A DNA stretch of 64,000 nt, taken from the NCBI GenBank assembly GCA_001313085.1, contig BBFE01000003.1, forward strand, positions 88,693 through 152,692. Direction: 5' to 3'. Shown one piece after another: positions 24,509 through 36,697 of this stretch (position 1 is its first letter; the number at the start of each line of letters is the position of its first letter). A program made the position numbers and the translations under genes. Source of the stretch: Paenibacillus sp. JCM 18996. GTDB taxonomy: Bacteria; Bacillota; Bacilli; Paenibacillales; NBRC-103111. The notes below the pieces were generated by a model that saw only the letters and a list, made by a program, of their open reading frames with translations, was not told the origin of the DNA and searched no databases.

Positions 24509-25492
24509 ATGAGAATTGAACGAGATGATTCGAACCAGGAGAAGTTGAACCGGATATTGACGACCAATATCGATGATTTTATCCATATTGCGAAGGCGCT
24601 TTCAACCGATCTGCGTACCGAGATATTTAAAACGCTGCTGCACCGCTCGATGAACGTTGTCGAAATTTCGGAGAAGTTTGGCATTCCCGCATCGACCGCG
24701 GCCATCAACATTAAAAAAGCTTGAGGATGCCGGCCTGATCCAAACCGAGATGATTCCCGGCACACGCGCACCCAGAAGCTTTGCTCCGCCGTGTACAGCA
24801 GAATCGTGGTCGATTTCTCCCACTTTCGGCCGGCTCCGTCGGAAAGCTCAGCAGTGGTGGTTGTGCCGATCGGGCAGTTCGTCGATATGCAGGTCTCGGC
24901 TCCATGCGGGATTCTGAGCGAACATTCGATTATCGGCGAAATGGACGAGCCTCGTTCTTTCTTCGAACCGGAGCGTGTGGGCGCGCAGTTGATCTGGTTT
25001 CGCAGGGGTTACCTTGAATACCGGTTTCCCAATCGCGTTCCACGAGGTTCCTCCATTCGAAATTTGGAGCTTTCCATGGAACTTTGCTCGGAAGCGCCGC
25101 TCCATAACTTGGACTGGCCTTCAGATATAAGCTTATGGATTAACGGAAAGGAGCTCGGAACATGGACAAGTCCCGGTGATTTCGGAGGGGAGAGGGGTCT
25201 TCTTACTCCGCAGTGGTGGGGGAGCGAGAATACGCAGTACGGACTTCTGAAGACGTGGCGCATTAATTCTGAAGGATCTTTTATCGACGGAAGAAGAATT
25301 TCAAACGTCAAGCTGGACGAGCTGGAGCTGGATGACAAGCCTTACGTCACCGTGCGGATCGGAATCAAGCCTGACGCCAGGAACGACGGCGGATTGAACC
25401 TGTTTGGCAGCAAATTCGGCAATTATGAAACGGATATGAGGATGAAACTCGATTATGTAAGCCGAAACGACAAAACTGACGTGGAAGGATGA
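24509..25492 (+). CDS. ArsR-type HTH transcriptional regulator of a sugar locus
   Basis: About 327 residues. A winged helix-turn-helix occupies residues 30-85 (KALSTDLRTEIFKTLL, MNVVEISEKFGIPASTAAINIKKLEDAGLI), followed by a long C-terminal domain of unknown fold (LIWFRRGYLEYRFPNRVP, WPSDISLWINGKELGTWTSPGDFG). Comparable ArsR-like regulators are found beside sugar ABC transporters in Paenibacillus. ATG 24509 has GAAAGGGGGGAACCAT upstream. Breaks lie near 24717 (A6 for A5) and near 24765. The gene stops 5 bases before the binding-protein start, so it is probably cotranscribed with the transporter and sets its expression; the effector is presumably the imported glycan. Confidence 0.7.
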
Positions 25493-25497
25493 TTGAC

Positions 25498-26773
25498 ATG
25501 AAAAAAATATGAAATGGTTAAGCGTTGCACTGGTATGTACCCTCGCATTGGTCGGCTGTTCGAAAGGCGGAGGCTCGGCCGCTCAAAGCAAAGACGGTAA
25601 AATTACGATTAATTTCATTAACGGCTTTACAGGCGGAGACGGCGGTTATATGAAGCAAATTACCGAAGGCTTCAACAAGTCCCAGGATAAATATGTGGTA
25701 AAAGAAATCCAGGACAAGGACCATTACACAAAGTTTAAATCCGGAAATTACGATCTGGTCGTCATTCATGCGAATAACCTTCAAACCTACAAGCAGGACG
25801 GATTGATTCAGGATATCTCGACGGTAATGGATAAAGCGGGGCTAAAAGAAAGCGATTTCCATCCGGCAGGCATCAACCTGACTAAGCTGGACGGTAAAAT
25901 GTATGCGCTGCCGCTCGATATTCACCCGCTCACGATGTTCTACGACAAATCTTTGACACCTCAGGCACCTGCTACTTACGAGGATTTGGTCAAGCTGCAG
26001 GCGAACCTTCAGGCAAAGGACAAAAAATTTGTATTCGCTCGGAGTTCCTTCCAGCGGATTGGTTGAGTTCTATACATTGACGATGGCCGCACAGAATGGA
26101 ATCGATTTGAAGAAGGACAACTATCTGAACTTCAGCCAGCCGGAACTGGCGGATGCGCTGCTTACTTTTAACCAGATGATTTACAAGGATCACATTTCTC
26201 CTGCAGGCCTCGGATTGGACGGGGAGTTCCAGTCGTTCATGAAACAAGCTAAAGACGCGAATGCCTCGGTGAAAACCGCGGTTGCCATGACAGGCCCTTG
26301 GTTCTACAGCGCAGCCAAAGAGAAATACGGCGACCAGCTCGGAGTCGCTCCGGTGCCGAAGCTCGGCAACAAACAGGCGGTATACGGCAACGCGCACACG
26401 ATCGCATTATCCTCCAAGGTAAAGGACGAGAAAGTGCTCGCCGGTGTTGAGGAGTACCTGAAATACATGTACACTCCAGAGAACTTGATCCATTGGGCGG
26501 AAGCCGGACAAGCCCCCGTTCATAAAGGGACGATGGACCTGATCGCGAAAAAACAAAGACAAATATCCGCTGCCTTACACGAACGAACAGCAGTTTGACA
26601 CTTACGTGAAAGCGCCCCAAGTTTACCAGTTCGGGGAGCAAATCCGCTACATGAACGAAACCGTGTTCGGCAAGATCGTGTCCACCCAGAATATCACGAA
26701 AGAGCAGATTATGAAGGAACTCGATACCGCTACGCAGAAAGCGAAGCAAATTTCCGCTACGCAAAAGAAATAA
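25498..26773 (+). CDS. ABC transporter sugar-binding lipoprotein
   Basis: Family 1 extracellular solute-binding protein, about 424 residues. The start is ATG 25498; a run of seven A directly after it fits as five (MKNMKWLSVALVC), giving a lipoprotein signal with lipobox LVGCSKG. Typical elements are INFINGFTGGDGGYMKQIT, YDLVVIHANNLQTYKQDGLIQDIS and ALPLDIHPLTMFYDKSL. Other breaks are near 26030 (A6) and 26552 (A6). It delivers an oligosaccharide to the two permeases downstream. Neighbouring GH2 and GH43 enzymes suggest a galactoside- or pentose-containing glycan, but the ligand cannot be read from sequence. Confidence 0.85.
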
Positions 26774-26853
26774 CACAAGCTATCAGGCGGCACTGTGAAA
26801 TTAATTGTCGGCCAATCACAGAGCCGCTCCATTTCTTCGAGAAGGTGGTGCCT

Positions 26854-27751
26854 ATGACAAGCAGTAAACAATCCGTAAAATGGGCTCTGATGCTTATCTC
26901 TCCTTTTGTTCTGGCTTTTGTTTTGTTCTGGCTGCTGCCCCTTGTATACGGAATCGTCGTCAGTTTATTCGACTGGAACGTGGCAAGCGGGGACCATGAA
27001 TTCGTCGGATTCGGTAACTATAAAGCGCTGCTCACGCCCGGAACCCTGTATAACGACCTGTTCACCCACACATTGAAAAAAATACGCTGTGGTTCGTGCT
27101 AATCAGCGTTCCGCCGCTCGTGTTCATCAGCCTGGGGCTGGCACTCATGATCGATAAGCTGCCGCCAAGATTGAAAGCCGTCTACCGGACCGTTTTCTTT
27201 ATTTCATATTCGATTTCAGTTACAGCTGTATCCGCGGTGTTCCGCTGGCTGTTCAACGAGAATGGCGGATATATCAACAACACTCTGTCCTCTCTCGGCC
27301 TGGGCGGGCCCATCCAATGGCTGAACTCGCAGCCTTATGCATGGATAACCATCCTAATCGCCACAGTCTGGTGGACCATCGGCTTTAATATGATATTATT
27401 TTTTTAAATGCGATTGACGAAGTGGACGGGACGGTGTACGAAGCGGCCGATTTGGATGGCGCAGGCGGGTTTGCCAAGTTCGTTCACATCACATTTCCGG
27501 AAATCCGCAATGTAGGGATTTTCATTATGATCACGACGGTGATCGCTTCCTTTAACCTGTTCGGCCAGGCCAGACTGATTACCTCCGGCGGTCCGCAGGA
27601 ATCGACAAACACGCTGATCATGGGGATTCAAAGAAGCGTATTTGACATGAACCAGCTTGGGATGGGTTCGGCGATGGCTATCCTTATGGGCTTTATCATG
27701 ATGATCGTGACCGGACTTCAGTACTGGATTTCGTATAAGGAACAAACGTAA
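26854..27751 (+). CDS. ABC sugar permease (MalF/UgpA-like)
   Basis: About 298 residues and six membrane helices. The EAA loop, which docks the ATPase, reads EAADLDGAGGFAKFVHITFPEI. ATG 26854 is preferred to GTG 26845 because GAGAAGGTGGTG lies directly before it. Breaks at 27077 (A6 for A5) and 27399-27406 (T7) split it. It pairs with the next gene. No ATPase gene is in the cluster, so a shared MsmX-type ATPase encoded elsewhere is likely, as is usual for carbohydrate ABC systems in Bacillales. Confidence 0.85.
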
Positions 27752-27764
27752 AGGAGGGACACAT

Positions 27765-28609
27765 ATGCGAACGAAAACCCGAAGCCTGTCTTCCATCCTC
27801 AACATCGCCGCCGCAACGGTGCTGGGATTGCTTTTTTCTGGTGCCGATCCTTTGGATGATCTTCACATCCTTCAAGACGCTGAGCGAAGCCATGTCCAGT
27901 TCCTCGCTGCTGCCGCAGAGCTGGACGTTGGAGAACTACTCGCAGCTGTTTACCGAAACCGGGGACGCGCCCATCGGGCAGTGGATTGTCAACACGGGCA
28001 TCGTGACGGTTGTCGGCACTCTTTTGGTTGTATTTGTGGATGTGCTCGCCGCTTATTCGCTAGCCCGGTTGAATTTTCCCGGCAAAAAAAAGCTTGTTTT
28101 GACTTTCATTGTGGCTGCTTTGACGATTCCGGGTATCGTAACTCTTTTTCCCGCTTTTTTTTACTTGTTTAAATGGCTGGGCTTGACCGATACGTTCGTC
28201 CCGCTTATCCTTCCGTATTCCGCCGGCACAATGGGCGTGTTTCTCGTGTACAATTTCCTGCTGTCCTTTCCGAAGGAGCTGGAAGAAGCGGCTCACATCG
28301 ACGGGGCGTCGCAGTGGAGAATTTTGGTTTCCGTCGTCTTTCCATCGGTTAGACCAGCAGTTCTGACGCTGACCGTCATTACCTTCTTGAATATATACAA
28401 CGATTATTTGTGGCCTTTGCTGGTAGTCAATTCTCCGGAAATGAAAACCGTCACGACCGGGCTCGCCAGCTTGATTCAAGGCGCCAACTTCGTCAATCCC
28501 GCGAAAATGATGGCCTCCACAGTGATCGCCACGCTTCCCGCGTTAATTATTTTTTCTGTTCTCCAACCGTTATTTTGTCAAAGGAGTAACGGGTTCGGGC
28601 ATTAAGTAA
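27765..28609 (+). CDS. ABC sugar permease (MalG/UgpE-like)
   Basis: About 280 residues, six membrane helices. The EAA motif is EEAAHIDGASQWRILVSVVFP. The start is ATG 27765 after AAAGGAGGGACACAT, 13 bases after the partner permease stop, and the protein ends YFVKGVTGSGIK. Breaks are near 27837 (T6) and 28550-28558 (T6). With the binding protein it forms the importer for the glycan processed by the two glycosidases that follow. Confidence 0.85.
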
Positions 28610-28639
28610 ACATTTTACAGACCAGACAGGAGTGTTGTT

Positions 28640-30456
28640 ATGACATTGCGCGCAGAATACCCGAGACCGCAGTTCGAGAGAGAAGCATGGCAGAATTTAA
28701 ACGGAAGCTGGCAGTTCGAGTTCGATGATGAGAATACGGGATTAGCGGAACAATGGTTTGATGCCGGCCGCAGTTTTTCCCGGACTATAGAGGTGCCTTT
28801 TGCTTACCAGACGCCGCTGAGCGGTATTCACGATACATCTTTTCACGATTGGGTTTGGTATAAAAGGAACTTCAGCGTTGACGGGGGCTGGAAAGGAAAA
28901 AAGGGTGTTGCTCCATTTCGGGGCTGTGGACTATCGCGCTGTATATGTGAACGGCAAATACGTGGGCATGCATGAAGGCGGGAATACGCCCTTTCATTTT
29001 GATGTGACGGAAACGTTGACCTGGCAGGAAGAACAGGTGGTCGTGCGGGTCGAGGACCTTCCACGGATGAAACGATACCGAGAGGCAAGCAGTATTGGAT
29101 TGAGCAGCCGGCTTCCATCTGGTACACGAGAACGACCGGCATATGGCAGACGGTATGGCTTGAGGCGGTCCATCCGACCCACTTGTCAAAAGTGAAGTTT
29201 GAGCCGGATCTGGACCGCGGAGATGTCATTGTGTCGTTCGAGACGGCGGGTGATTACAAGGGTTCGTCCCTGGAGGTCAATATCTCGTTCAAAGGGCAGA
29301 AGGTGGTCTCCGATAAGATTGATGTCCATGAACGGTATACCAAACGGTCTTATAATTTGCTGAATTTGAATATTTTCAGGACGCCGTTCCATCATGACGG
29401 CTGGACGTGGACGCCTGAGAACCCGAATTTGTTCGACGTTGTAATTACGCTGAAGCAGGGCGGAAAGGCGGCCGATGAGGTGCGGTCCTACTTCGGGCTG
29501 CGCAAAATCCATGCCGAGCAGGGAATGGTGTACTTAAACAACAAGCCGTACTACCAGAAGCTGGTGTTGGATCAGGGCTATTGGCCGGAAGGGCTGCTGA
29601 CGGCTCCGAGCGACGAAGCTTTGCGCAAAGACATCGAGCTGGCCAAGGAAATGGCTTTAACGGCTGCCGCAAGCATCAAAAGGTGGAGGATCCCCGGTTT
29701 CTATACTGGGCTGACCGGTTGGGCTTTCTTGTCTGGGGAGAGTGCGCAGCTTCCCCCTCCTATTCAGAGGATGCGGCGGCGCGCCTGACACGTGAGTGGG
29801 TGGAGATTATCGAGCGCGATTTCAACCATCCCTGCATTGCCGCGTGGGTGCCGCTCAATGAGAGCTGGGGAATTCCCGCGGTGCGCAGCTCAGGTCAGCA
29901 GCAGCACCACAGCCTGGCGATGTACCACCTGATCCATTCCCTGGATCCGACACGCCTTGTCATTTCCAATGACGGCTGGGAGCTGACGGTGTCCGATATT
30001 TGCGCTGTCCATAACTATAATCACGGCCAGCCGGACGAGACGGCCAAGTATGATTATTTCAAATTGTCTCTGTCCACAAAAGAGCACATTTTCCAATCGC
30101 AGCCCGCGCACCGCGCCATTTATGCCAACGGCTTTGCCCACAGGGGCGAGCCGATCCTGCTGACGGAATTCGGAGGCATCGCCTACCGCATCGGGGCGGG
30201 CTCGCAGCAAGGTTGGGGATACACGTCGGTCAATGGCGAAGAGGATTTCCTGCGGGAGTACCGGAGAGTGCTGGAGGCGGTATACAGCTCCACAGCGATC
30301 CACGGATTCTGCTACACACAGCTAACTGATGTGGAGCAGGAAGTGAACGGGTTATTGACGTACGACCGCAAGCCGAAATGCGATTTGAAAGAGATCAGAA
30401 ACATCAATTCCATGTGGCATCTTTCTACGATTACAGACCCGGTACGGGGAGAGTGA
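28640..30456 (+). CDS. Glycoside hydrolase family 2 protein
   Basis: About 605 residues reconstructed. The N-terminal sugar-binding/jelly-roll domain (WQNLNGSWQFEFD, LLHFGAVDYRAVYVNGKYVGMHEGG) is followed by an immunoglobulin-like domain and a TIM barrel. The GH2 acid/base Glu is in PLNESWG and the nucleophile Glu in LLTEFGG. There is no signal peptide, so it acts in the cytoplasm on imported oligosaccharide. Beta-galactosidase, beta-glucuronidase and related activities share these motifs; I cannot choose between them. Breaks lie near 28900, 29065, 29658 and 29690. Confidence 0.82.
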
Positions 30457-30466
30457 GGGCGACAGG

Positions 30467-31409
30467 ATGGAAAAAAAAGGTTTTCGTACGATAAAAAACG
30501 GTGGCTGGCAGCGACATCCATATGCGCGATCCCTTCGTGTTTCCTTATGAGAAAGAAGGGAAATATTATCTGTTCGGCACCACCTTCGCCGACGGGTGCG
30601 GAGATCAGGATCCGATCTTTGAAGTCTACGTGAGCGAAGATTTGGCAAGCTGGACCGGACCCTACGCGGCTTTCCAACCGCCGAAAGGATTCTGGGGGGT
30701 GCGGCATTACTGGGCTCCTGAAGTGTTCGAGGTGGACGGGAAGTTCTATATGTTTGCGTCGTTCAAAGGCGGAATCGGCGAAAACAGGGGAACGGGCATC
30801 CTGGCTGCCGATCATCCCGCAGGCCCTTATCGCGTTCACAGCGAAGGCCCGGTCACCTTGAAGGGCAGCGAATGCCTGGACGGCACGTTCTACGAGGATG
30901 AGGAGGGACAGCGTTGGATCGTGTTCTGCCATGAATGGACCGAGCTGTATGAAGGAAAGATCAAGGCGCTTCGGTTGACGAAGGACCTGAAAGCTTCCTG
31001 CGGTGAAGCCGTAACGATACTGAATGCGGCGGATATGCAGTGGATTCGGCTGTTCGGAGATCCGAGAATCGAAAAGCAGGGATACCTTACGGACGCACCG
31101 TTCTTGTATAGGGCCCGCAACGGGGAGCTTCTCCTGCTGTGGTCGAGCTACTCCATCCCCAATTATGGAGATGAGGGACTTGGCGGCTACACGGTTGCGA
31201 TCGCCCGTTCCGCGGACGGCAGGATCAAGGGACCCTGGACGCACGACGAGAAGCTGTTTATGGACCGCAACGCGGGGCATTCGAGCTTGTTTCGCGATTT
31301 ACACGGACAGCTCATGATCTGCACGCATTATCCCGATACGCCGCATGGAGAGGAGCGCCCTCTGTTCCTGAAGGTTGAGGAGACGGAGAATGGGCTCGCG
31401 CTCAAGTAA
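30467..31409 (+). CDS. Glycoside hydrolase family 43 protein
   Basis: About 312 residues with a five-bladed beta-propeller pattern. The N-terminal block SDIHMRDPFVFPYEKEGKYYLF holds the family's catalytic Asp in MRDPF. WAPEVFEVDGKFYMFAS, CLDGTFYEDEEGQRWIVFCHEW (acidic catalytic region) and GHSSLFRDLHGQ follow. ATG 30467 is used, with an A8 run at codon 2 that fits as A6 and a second A6 at 30492 that fits as A4. It is cytoplasmic, with no signal. GH43 enzymes release arabinose, xylose or galactose; together with the GH2 enzyme it would finish degradation of an imported hemicellulose or pectin side-chain fragment. It is last in the operon. Confidence 0.82.
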
Positions 31410-31452
31410 GTATGTACGATCGTTGCGTCGAATCGCGTAAAGAAGTTCGGGC

Positions 31453-31498
31453 AAAGGGCCCGCTGTCTGTGAGAAGGCAGCGGGCCTTTGCTTTTTTT
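31453..31498 (+). terminator. Intrinsic terminator of the sugar locus
   Basis: AAAGGGCCCGCTG pairs with CAGCGGGCCTTT, followed by GC and seven T. It closes the operon ending with the GH43 gene. Confidence 0.85.
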
Positions 31499-31696
31499 AC
31501 AGCCGGAAAATGTAGAAAGATCAAAGTCGCTTCGCCAAATCGTTATATGGAGAGAGTTAGCCTGAAAAGCATGAGCGCCTGGTGATAAGTCCTTTTAACA
31601 GGTGCACTAAAATTATTCTATCATGGCGTCTATTGATTAATTGATCAAAATGAACAAAAAAAATAACAATATGGACAAATCCTTCACAGCAGATGT
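31499..31696. other. Intergenic region before the malic enzyme gene
   Basis: AT-rich upstream sequence containing A7 and repeated TTGAT words near 31635; presumed promoter region of the malic enzyme gene. I could not fix the -35 and -10 boxes. Confidence 0.4.
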
Positions 31697-31710
31697 TGAA
31701 AGCGATAACA
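31697..31710 (+). promoter_or_regulatory. Perfect cre (CcpA) site before the malic enzyme gene
   Basis: TGAAAGCGATAACA matches TGWAANCGNTNWCA at all fixed positions. It lies 36 bases before the ATG, so CcpA binding there would block transcription when preferred sugars are present. Confidence 0.7.
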
Positions 31711-31745
31711 TGAAGCAAAGTAAGCATTCTAGGAGGTATATTCGT

Positions 31746-33170
<1,425 letters not shown>

Positions 33171-33196
33171 TATACTGCAAGAGACTTGACCAATAG

Positions 33197-33238
33197 AAAA
33201 GCACAACGGGAGAAAGGTTATCCTGTTGTGCTTTTTTT
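33197..33238 (+). terminator. Intrinsic terminator of the malic enzyme gene
   Basis: AAAGCACAACGGGA pairs with TCCTGTTGTGCTTT and runs into seven T. Confidence 0.85.
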
Positions 33239-33392
33239 CTATTTAAGGAAAGATTAGCGGAACGTCATACCTCATGCTTGCCTCATATTACATTTAACGC
33301 CGATTGTTTCAAATCACGTTCTGTCTCTAACAAAAAAAAGGGAATTGGAAAGCGCTTCACGAATACATTTACTTTATTGTAAAGGAGTGGGT

Positions 33393-34186
33393 ATGATGAA
33401 GGATTCGCATAAAGATCTAAAACCCGAGGTATGCGCTTATCTGGAGCGTATAGGTTATGAAGGCCCGCTGGACGGCAGTGCCGAAGCGCTTGCCCGGCTG
33501 CAGGAACGACATCTTCACATCGTGCCCTATGAGAACCTGGATATTCTTCGCAGGGATCCGCTTTCGCTTGAGATTCCGCACCTCCACGAAAAAAAATCGT
33601 TGTCCGCCGCCGAGGAGGCTACTGCTTCGAACTGAACGCCCTGTTTGGCTGGCTGCTGCGGGAGCTTGGCTATCCCGTGACGGATTTGATGGCCCGCTTT
33701 TGGCGTGACGAGCCCAATCCTCCGCCCAAAAGGCGCCATCAGGTCTTAAAGGTCAAGGCCGGGGACGCTTATTACTTGGCGGATGTTGGTGTAGGCGGCA
33801 TAGTCCCGCGCAGGCCGATCCGAATGGTCGAGGGGCTGGAGCATCAGCAGGGAGACGAGTGTTATCGTTTGGAGCGCGACCCTGACTTCGGCTGGATGCT
33901 GTGTGAGCTGAGGCATGGGGAGTGGAGCCGGCTTTACTCCTTTACCGAAGAGCCGCAGCTGCCAAAGGACTTTATTATGGCCACCTATTGGTGTGAGAAC
34001 TCGCCGGACTCCATTTTTTTTGCCAAAGCTGCCATGGCCGCCATCCGCACTCAAGACGGGCGCTGCTCTTTGGCAGGTAGGGAATTTCGCATTTTCACCC
34101 CCGATGGTGTACAAACCTTTGTCCCGCAGACGGAAGAGGAGTACCAGGAGGCGCTAAACAGTTATTTCGGTATAATAATCAATTAA
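33393..34186 (+). CDS. Arylamine N-acetyltransferase
   Basis: Transfers acetyl from acetyl-CoA to arylamines or hydrazines. About 263 residues. The catalytic triad is readable: Cys in RRGGYCFELN (near residue 72), His in KRRHQVLKV and Asp in YYLADVGVGG. Early family features VPYENLDI and LSLEIPHLHEKI are present. ATG 33393 or 33396 follows AAAGGAGTGGGT. Breaks at 33588-33594 (A7 for A5) and 34016-34021 (T7). It stands alone; substrates of bacterial homologues include isoniazid-like compounds and aromatic amines. Confidence 0.85.
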
Positions 34187-34265
34187 ACAGCTGTCTCCAT
34201 AGAAACGTACTTTTGTACATTGTTCCGGGTAAGGTAAGTGCAAAATGCAGCTAGAATAAAAAAAA

Positions 34266-34761
34266 GTGGACACAACGTTAAGTGACCCAGGATAATATAC
34301 TTAACAACGAAAGAGGTGTCATGATGGGAGAGCAGCGCCAGCGATACAATGAGGAATTATCTGCATGATCGGATGGCCACACCTCTAGTTCAAGACGACC
34401 TAGAAGCCGCCTACGATGGGAAGAAGCCGGGTAAGGGGCTGATCCATCACTCCGACCGCGGCTCACAGTATGCGTCCAAAGATTACCGGGATAAGTTAGA
34501 AGTTTACTGCATGAAGCCAGTATGAGCGTAAAGGGAACTGTTACGACAACGCATGCATTGAATCATGGCACAGCATCTTGAAGAAAGAGCTCATCTACTG
34601 CACGAAATTTAAGACCAAGCAACAGGCTTACAATGCCATCTATCGGTATATTGAATTTTTTCTACAACCGCAAACGAATCCACAGTGCGATCGGCTATTT
34701 ATCACCAGTTCATTTTGCTGCATGCTTTAAGAAGAAGACAGCTTAGCTTTTTTTGTCCACT
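34266..34761 (+). mobile_element. Decayed, internally deleted IS3-family element
   Basis: The left end GTGGACACAACGTTAAGTGACC is the same end as at 5254, followed by the first codons of orfA (MGEQRQRYNEE). It then jumps, after losing most of the element, to the C-terminal part of an IS3-type DDE transposase: GLIHHSDRGSQYASKDYRDKL, NCYDNACIESWHS with the catalytic Glu, LKKELIYCTKFKT, FYNRKRIHSAIGYLSP. The right end reads TTTTTTGTCCACT, an inverted partner of the left end. About 0.5 kb remains of an expected 1.2-1.5 kb. It is not autonomous and has several frame breaks. Confidence 0.75.
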
Positions 34762-35112
34762 ATCTTGACAGAGGTCCAAAACGATTCTAAATTTGAAAAA
34801 AACCTATCAGAGTAATAACGGATTTACAGGGTGCTATTTCCTCTTGCACTTAACACTTGGGAGCAATAGCGGATTTCCAAGTATCTATTCGGGTGTTTGG
34901 ACTCCCTGGTAGGAGATCACTGAGCGAATAAGAACTCCAAACGGCGTTAACAGGTGAAATGGCACAGAAGGAAACAAAATAGCGCCGTAAAAAATCCCTT
35001 ATAGCAATCAATAGACCATATAGCGAGGGCGGGGGCAGCAGCAGGGAAGCAAAAAACTAACAAACTACAGTATCAAACTGCTGTGCGTCAACGGACAAAT
35101 AAACACCTTCCC
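34762..35112. other. Intergenic region with ATAGCGGATTT-type repeats
   Basis: About 350 bases with no gene. Two similar segments (around 34812, TAATAACGGATTTACAG, and 34862, CAATAGCGGATTTCCAAG) look like copies of a dispersed intergenic repeat; a third, weaker match lies near 34980. The tandem repeat array follows directly. Confidence 0.45.
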
Positions 35113-35368
35113 GCAACGCAAGCAGCGACGCCGTGGAGGTGTTGCAGTTTCTGCAACGCAAGCAGCGACGCCGTGGAGGTGTTGCAGTTTCTGCAACGCA
35201 AACAGCGACGCCGTGGAGGTGTTGCTGTTTCTGCAACGCAAACAGCGACGCTGTGGAGGTGTTGTAGTTCCTGCAACGCAAGCAACGACGCTGTGGAGGT
35301 GTTGTAGTTCCTGCAACGCAAGCAGCGACGCCAAGAAGCTGTTGCACCTCCCAGCAACGCAAGCAGCG
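35113..35368. repeat. Tandem array of a 40-bp GC-rich unit (six copies plus part of a seventh)
   Basis: Units begin with GCAACGCAAGCAGCGACG at 35113, 35153, 35193, 35233, 35273 and 35313, a constant 40-base period; a partial unit starts at 35354 (41 bases on). Copies differ at a few positions (AAGCAGCG/AAACAGCG/AAGCAACG; CCGTGG/CTGTGG). Each unit carries CTGCAAC and GTTGCAG facing each other, so single strands can form hairpins. Because 40 is not a multiple of three, long open frames appear on both strands in several phases; none looks like a gene. Confidence 0.9.
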
Positions 35369-35387
35369 TACACGCGAGGCGTCCCGT

Positions 35388-36623
35388 TTAAAATGCCCAG
35401 TTCCCTTTGCGGAATACAGGCTCGCTTTGGCCGTCTTCGCGGATTCCATCGATGTCCATTTCCGCGGATCCGATCATAAAATCGACATGCGTCAGACTTT
35501 CGTTCAGTCCATGCTCGGACAGCTCCTCCCGGCTCATCGTTTTACCGCCTTCCAGGCAGAACGCGTAGGAGTTACCGATGGCAAGGTGGTTGGAGGCATT
35601 CTCATCGAACAGCGTATTGAAAAAAATAAGATTGGTGTCCGAGATGGGCGATTTGTGCGGCACGAGGGCAGCTTCGCCTAAATAATGCGAGCCTTCATCC
35701 GTTTCCACAAGGCTTTTCAGGTTTTCGTATCCCTTCTCGGCTTGAAAGTCAACGATGCGTCCGTCTTTAAAGGTGAAAGAGAAGTTCTCTATCAGATTTC
35801 CGCGGTAACTCAGCGGTTTAGTGCTGGCCACGGTACCGTTGACGCCTGTTTTCAGCGGAGTGGTGAACACTTCTTCCGTCGGCATATTCGCTACAAACGG
35901 CGCTCCCTGCGCATTGACGCTTCCTCCGCTCACCCAGATGTGGCCCTTGGGCAGCTCAACCTTCAAGTCCGTGCCCGGGGCGCGGTAGTGCAGAAGCTTG
36001 TACCTTCTTTCATTGAGGCGGTCGGCCTTGCTGTCCAGAGTATTCGTGTGCTCCTTCCAGGCCTCGACCGGATTCTCCAAATCTGCACGGATCGCGCGGA
36101 AAATCGCATCCCAAAGCGCGCCGACGCGCAGCTTTTCTTCCACTTCAGGGAACACTTTATCCGCCCATTCTTTCGAGGGCACCGCTACAATCGACCAGCT
36201 GACTTTGTCTGACATGGTATAGCTTCGAAACTGCTGCATCGCGGTGCTCGAAGCTTTGCTTGCGTCGGCTATGCGCTGCGGCTCAATTCCTTTCAGAAGG
36301 TCCGGATTGTCCGCGATAATCCATAAAAAAACGCCGCATTATTGGCCGCCATCTCCTCCCAGCCTTTTGCCCGCCACATCGGGTATTCCTTAAAAGCTTC
36401 GCTCGGAGCCAGTTCAAATTTGATGCGCGTGACCTCGTCGTCAAACCAATCCACAAGTACAGTCTTTGCGCCGGCTTCATACGCTTTCTTAACGGTCTTT
36501 CGCACAAAATCTGCCGCCAGAAGCGGGGCCGTCACGACTAAAGTCTGTCCAGGCTGGACATTTACGCCGACTTCAATGGCCAGAGCCGCGTATTTATCCA
36601 TTTTTTTCATTAAAATTATTCAT
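35388..36623 (-). CDS. M29-family metallo-aminopeptidase (AmpS-like)
   Basis: Removes N-terminal residues from peptides in the cytoplasm using bound metal. About 410 residues: VGVNVQPGQTLVVTAPLLAADF near the start, VDWFDDEVTRIKFELAP, GTDLKVELPKGHIWVSGG, MPTEEVFTTP with metal-ligand Glu, ETDEGSHYLGEAALVP with Glu and His ligands, and the C-terminal GLNESLTHVDFMIGSAEMDIDG. ATG 36623 sits five bases after GGAGG and gives MNNFNEKMDKYAALA if the run of seven T near 36605 is read as five. A second break is near 36325-36331. The rest is intact. Confidence 0.87.
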
Positions 36624-36697
36624 AGGTTCCTCCTGAAATGTTGATAACCTTATTTTACCGCTTTTTTTAACAATATAAGACCAGGGATTTATTGTTA

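Noticed and set aside
33345..33365. Second cre site before the N-acetyltransferase gene
   Set aside because: GGAAAGCGCTTC resembles the core but is out of register with the consensus outer bases; support is too weak.
35113..35368. CRISPR-like array
   Set aside because: The 40-base period contains no variable spacers; the whole unit repeats, and no cas genes are near. It is a plain tandem repeat.
35057..35480. Several overlapping open frames on both strands
   Set aside because: They arise because a 40-bp unit without stops repeats out of phase; they lack ribosome sites and family features.
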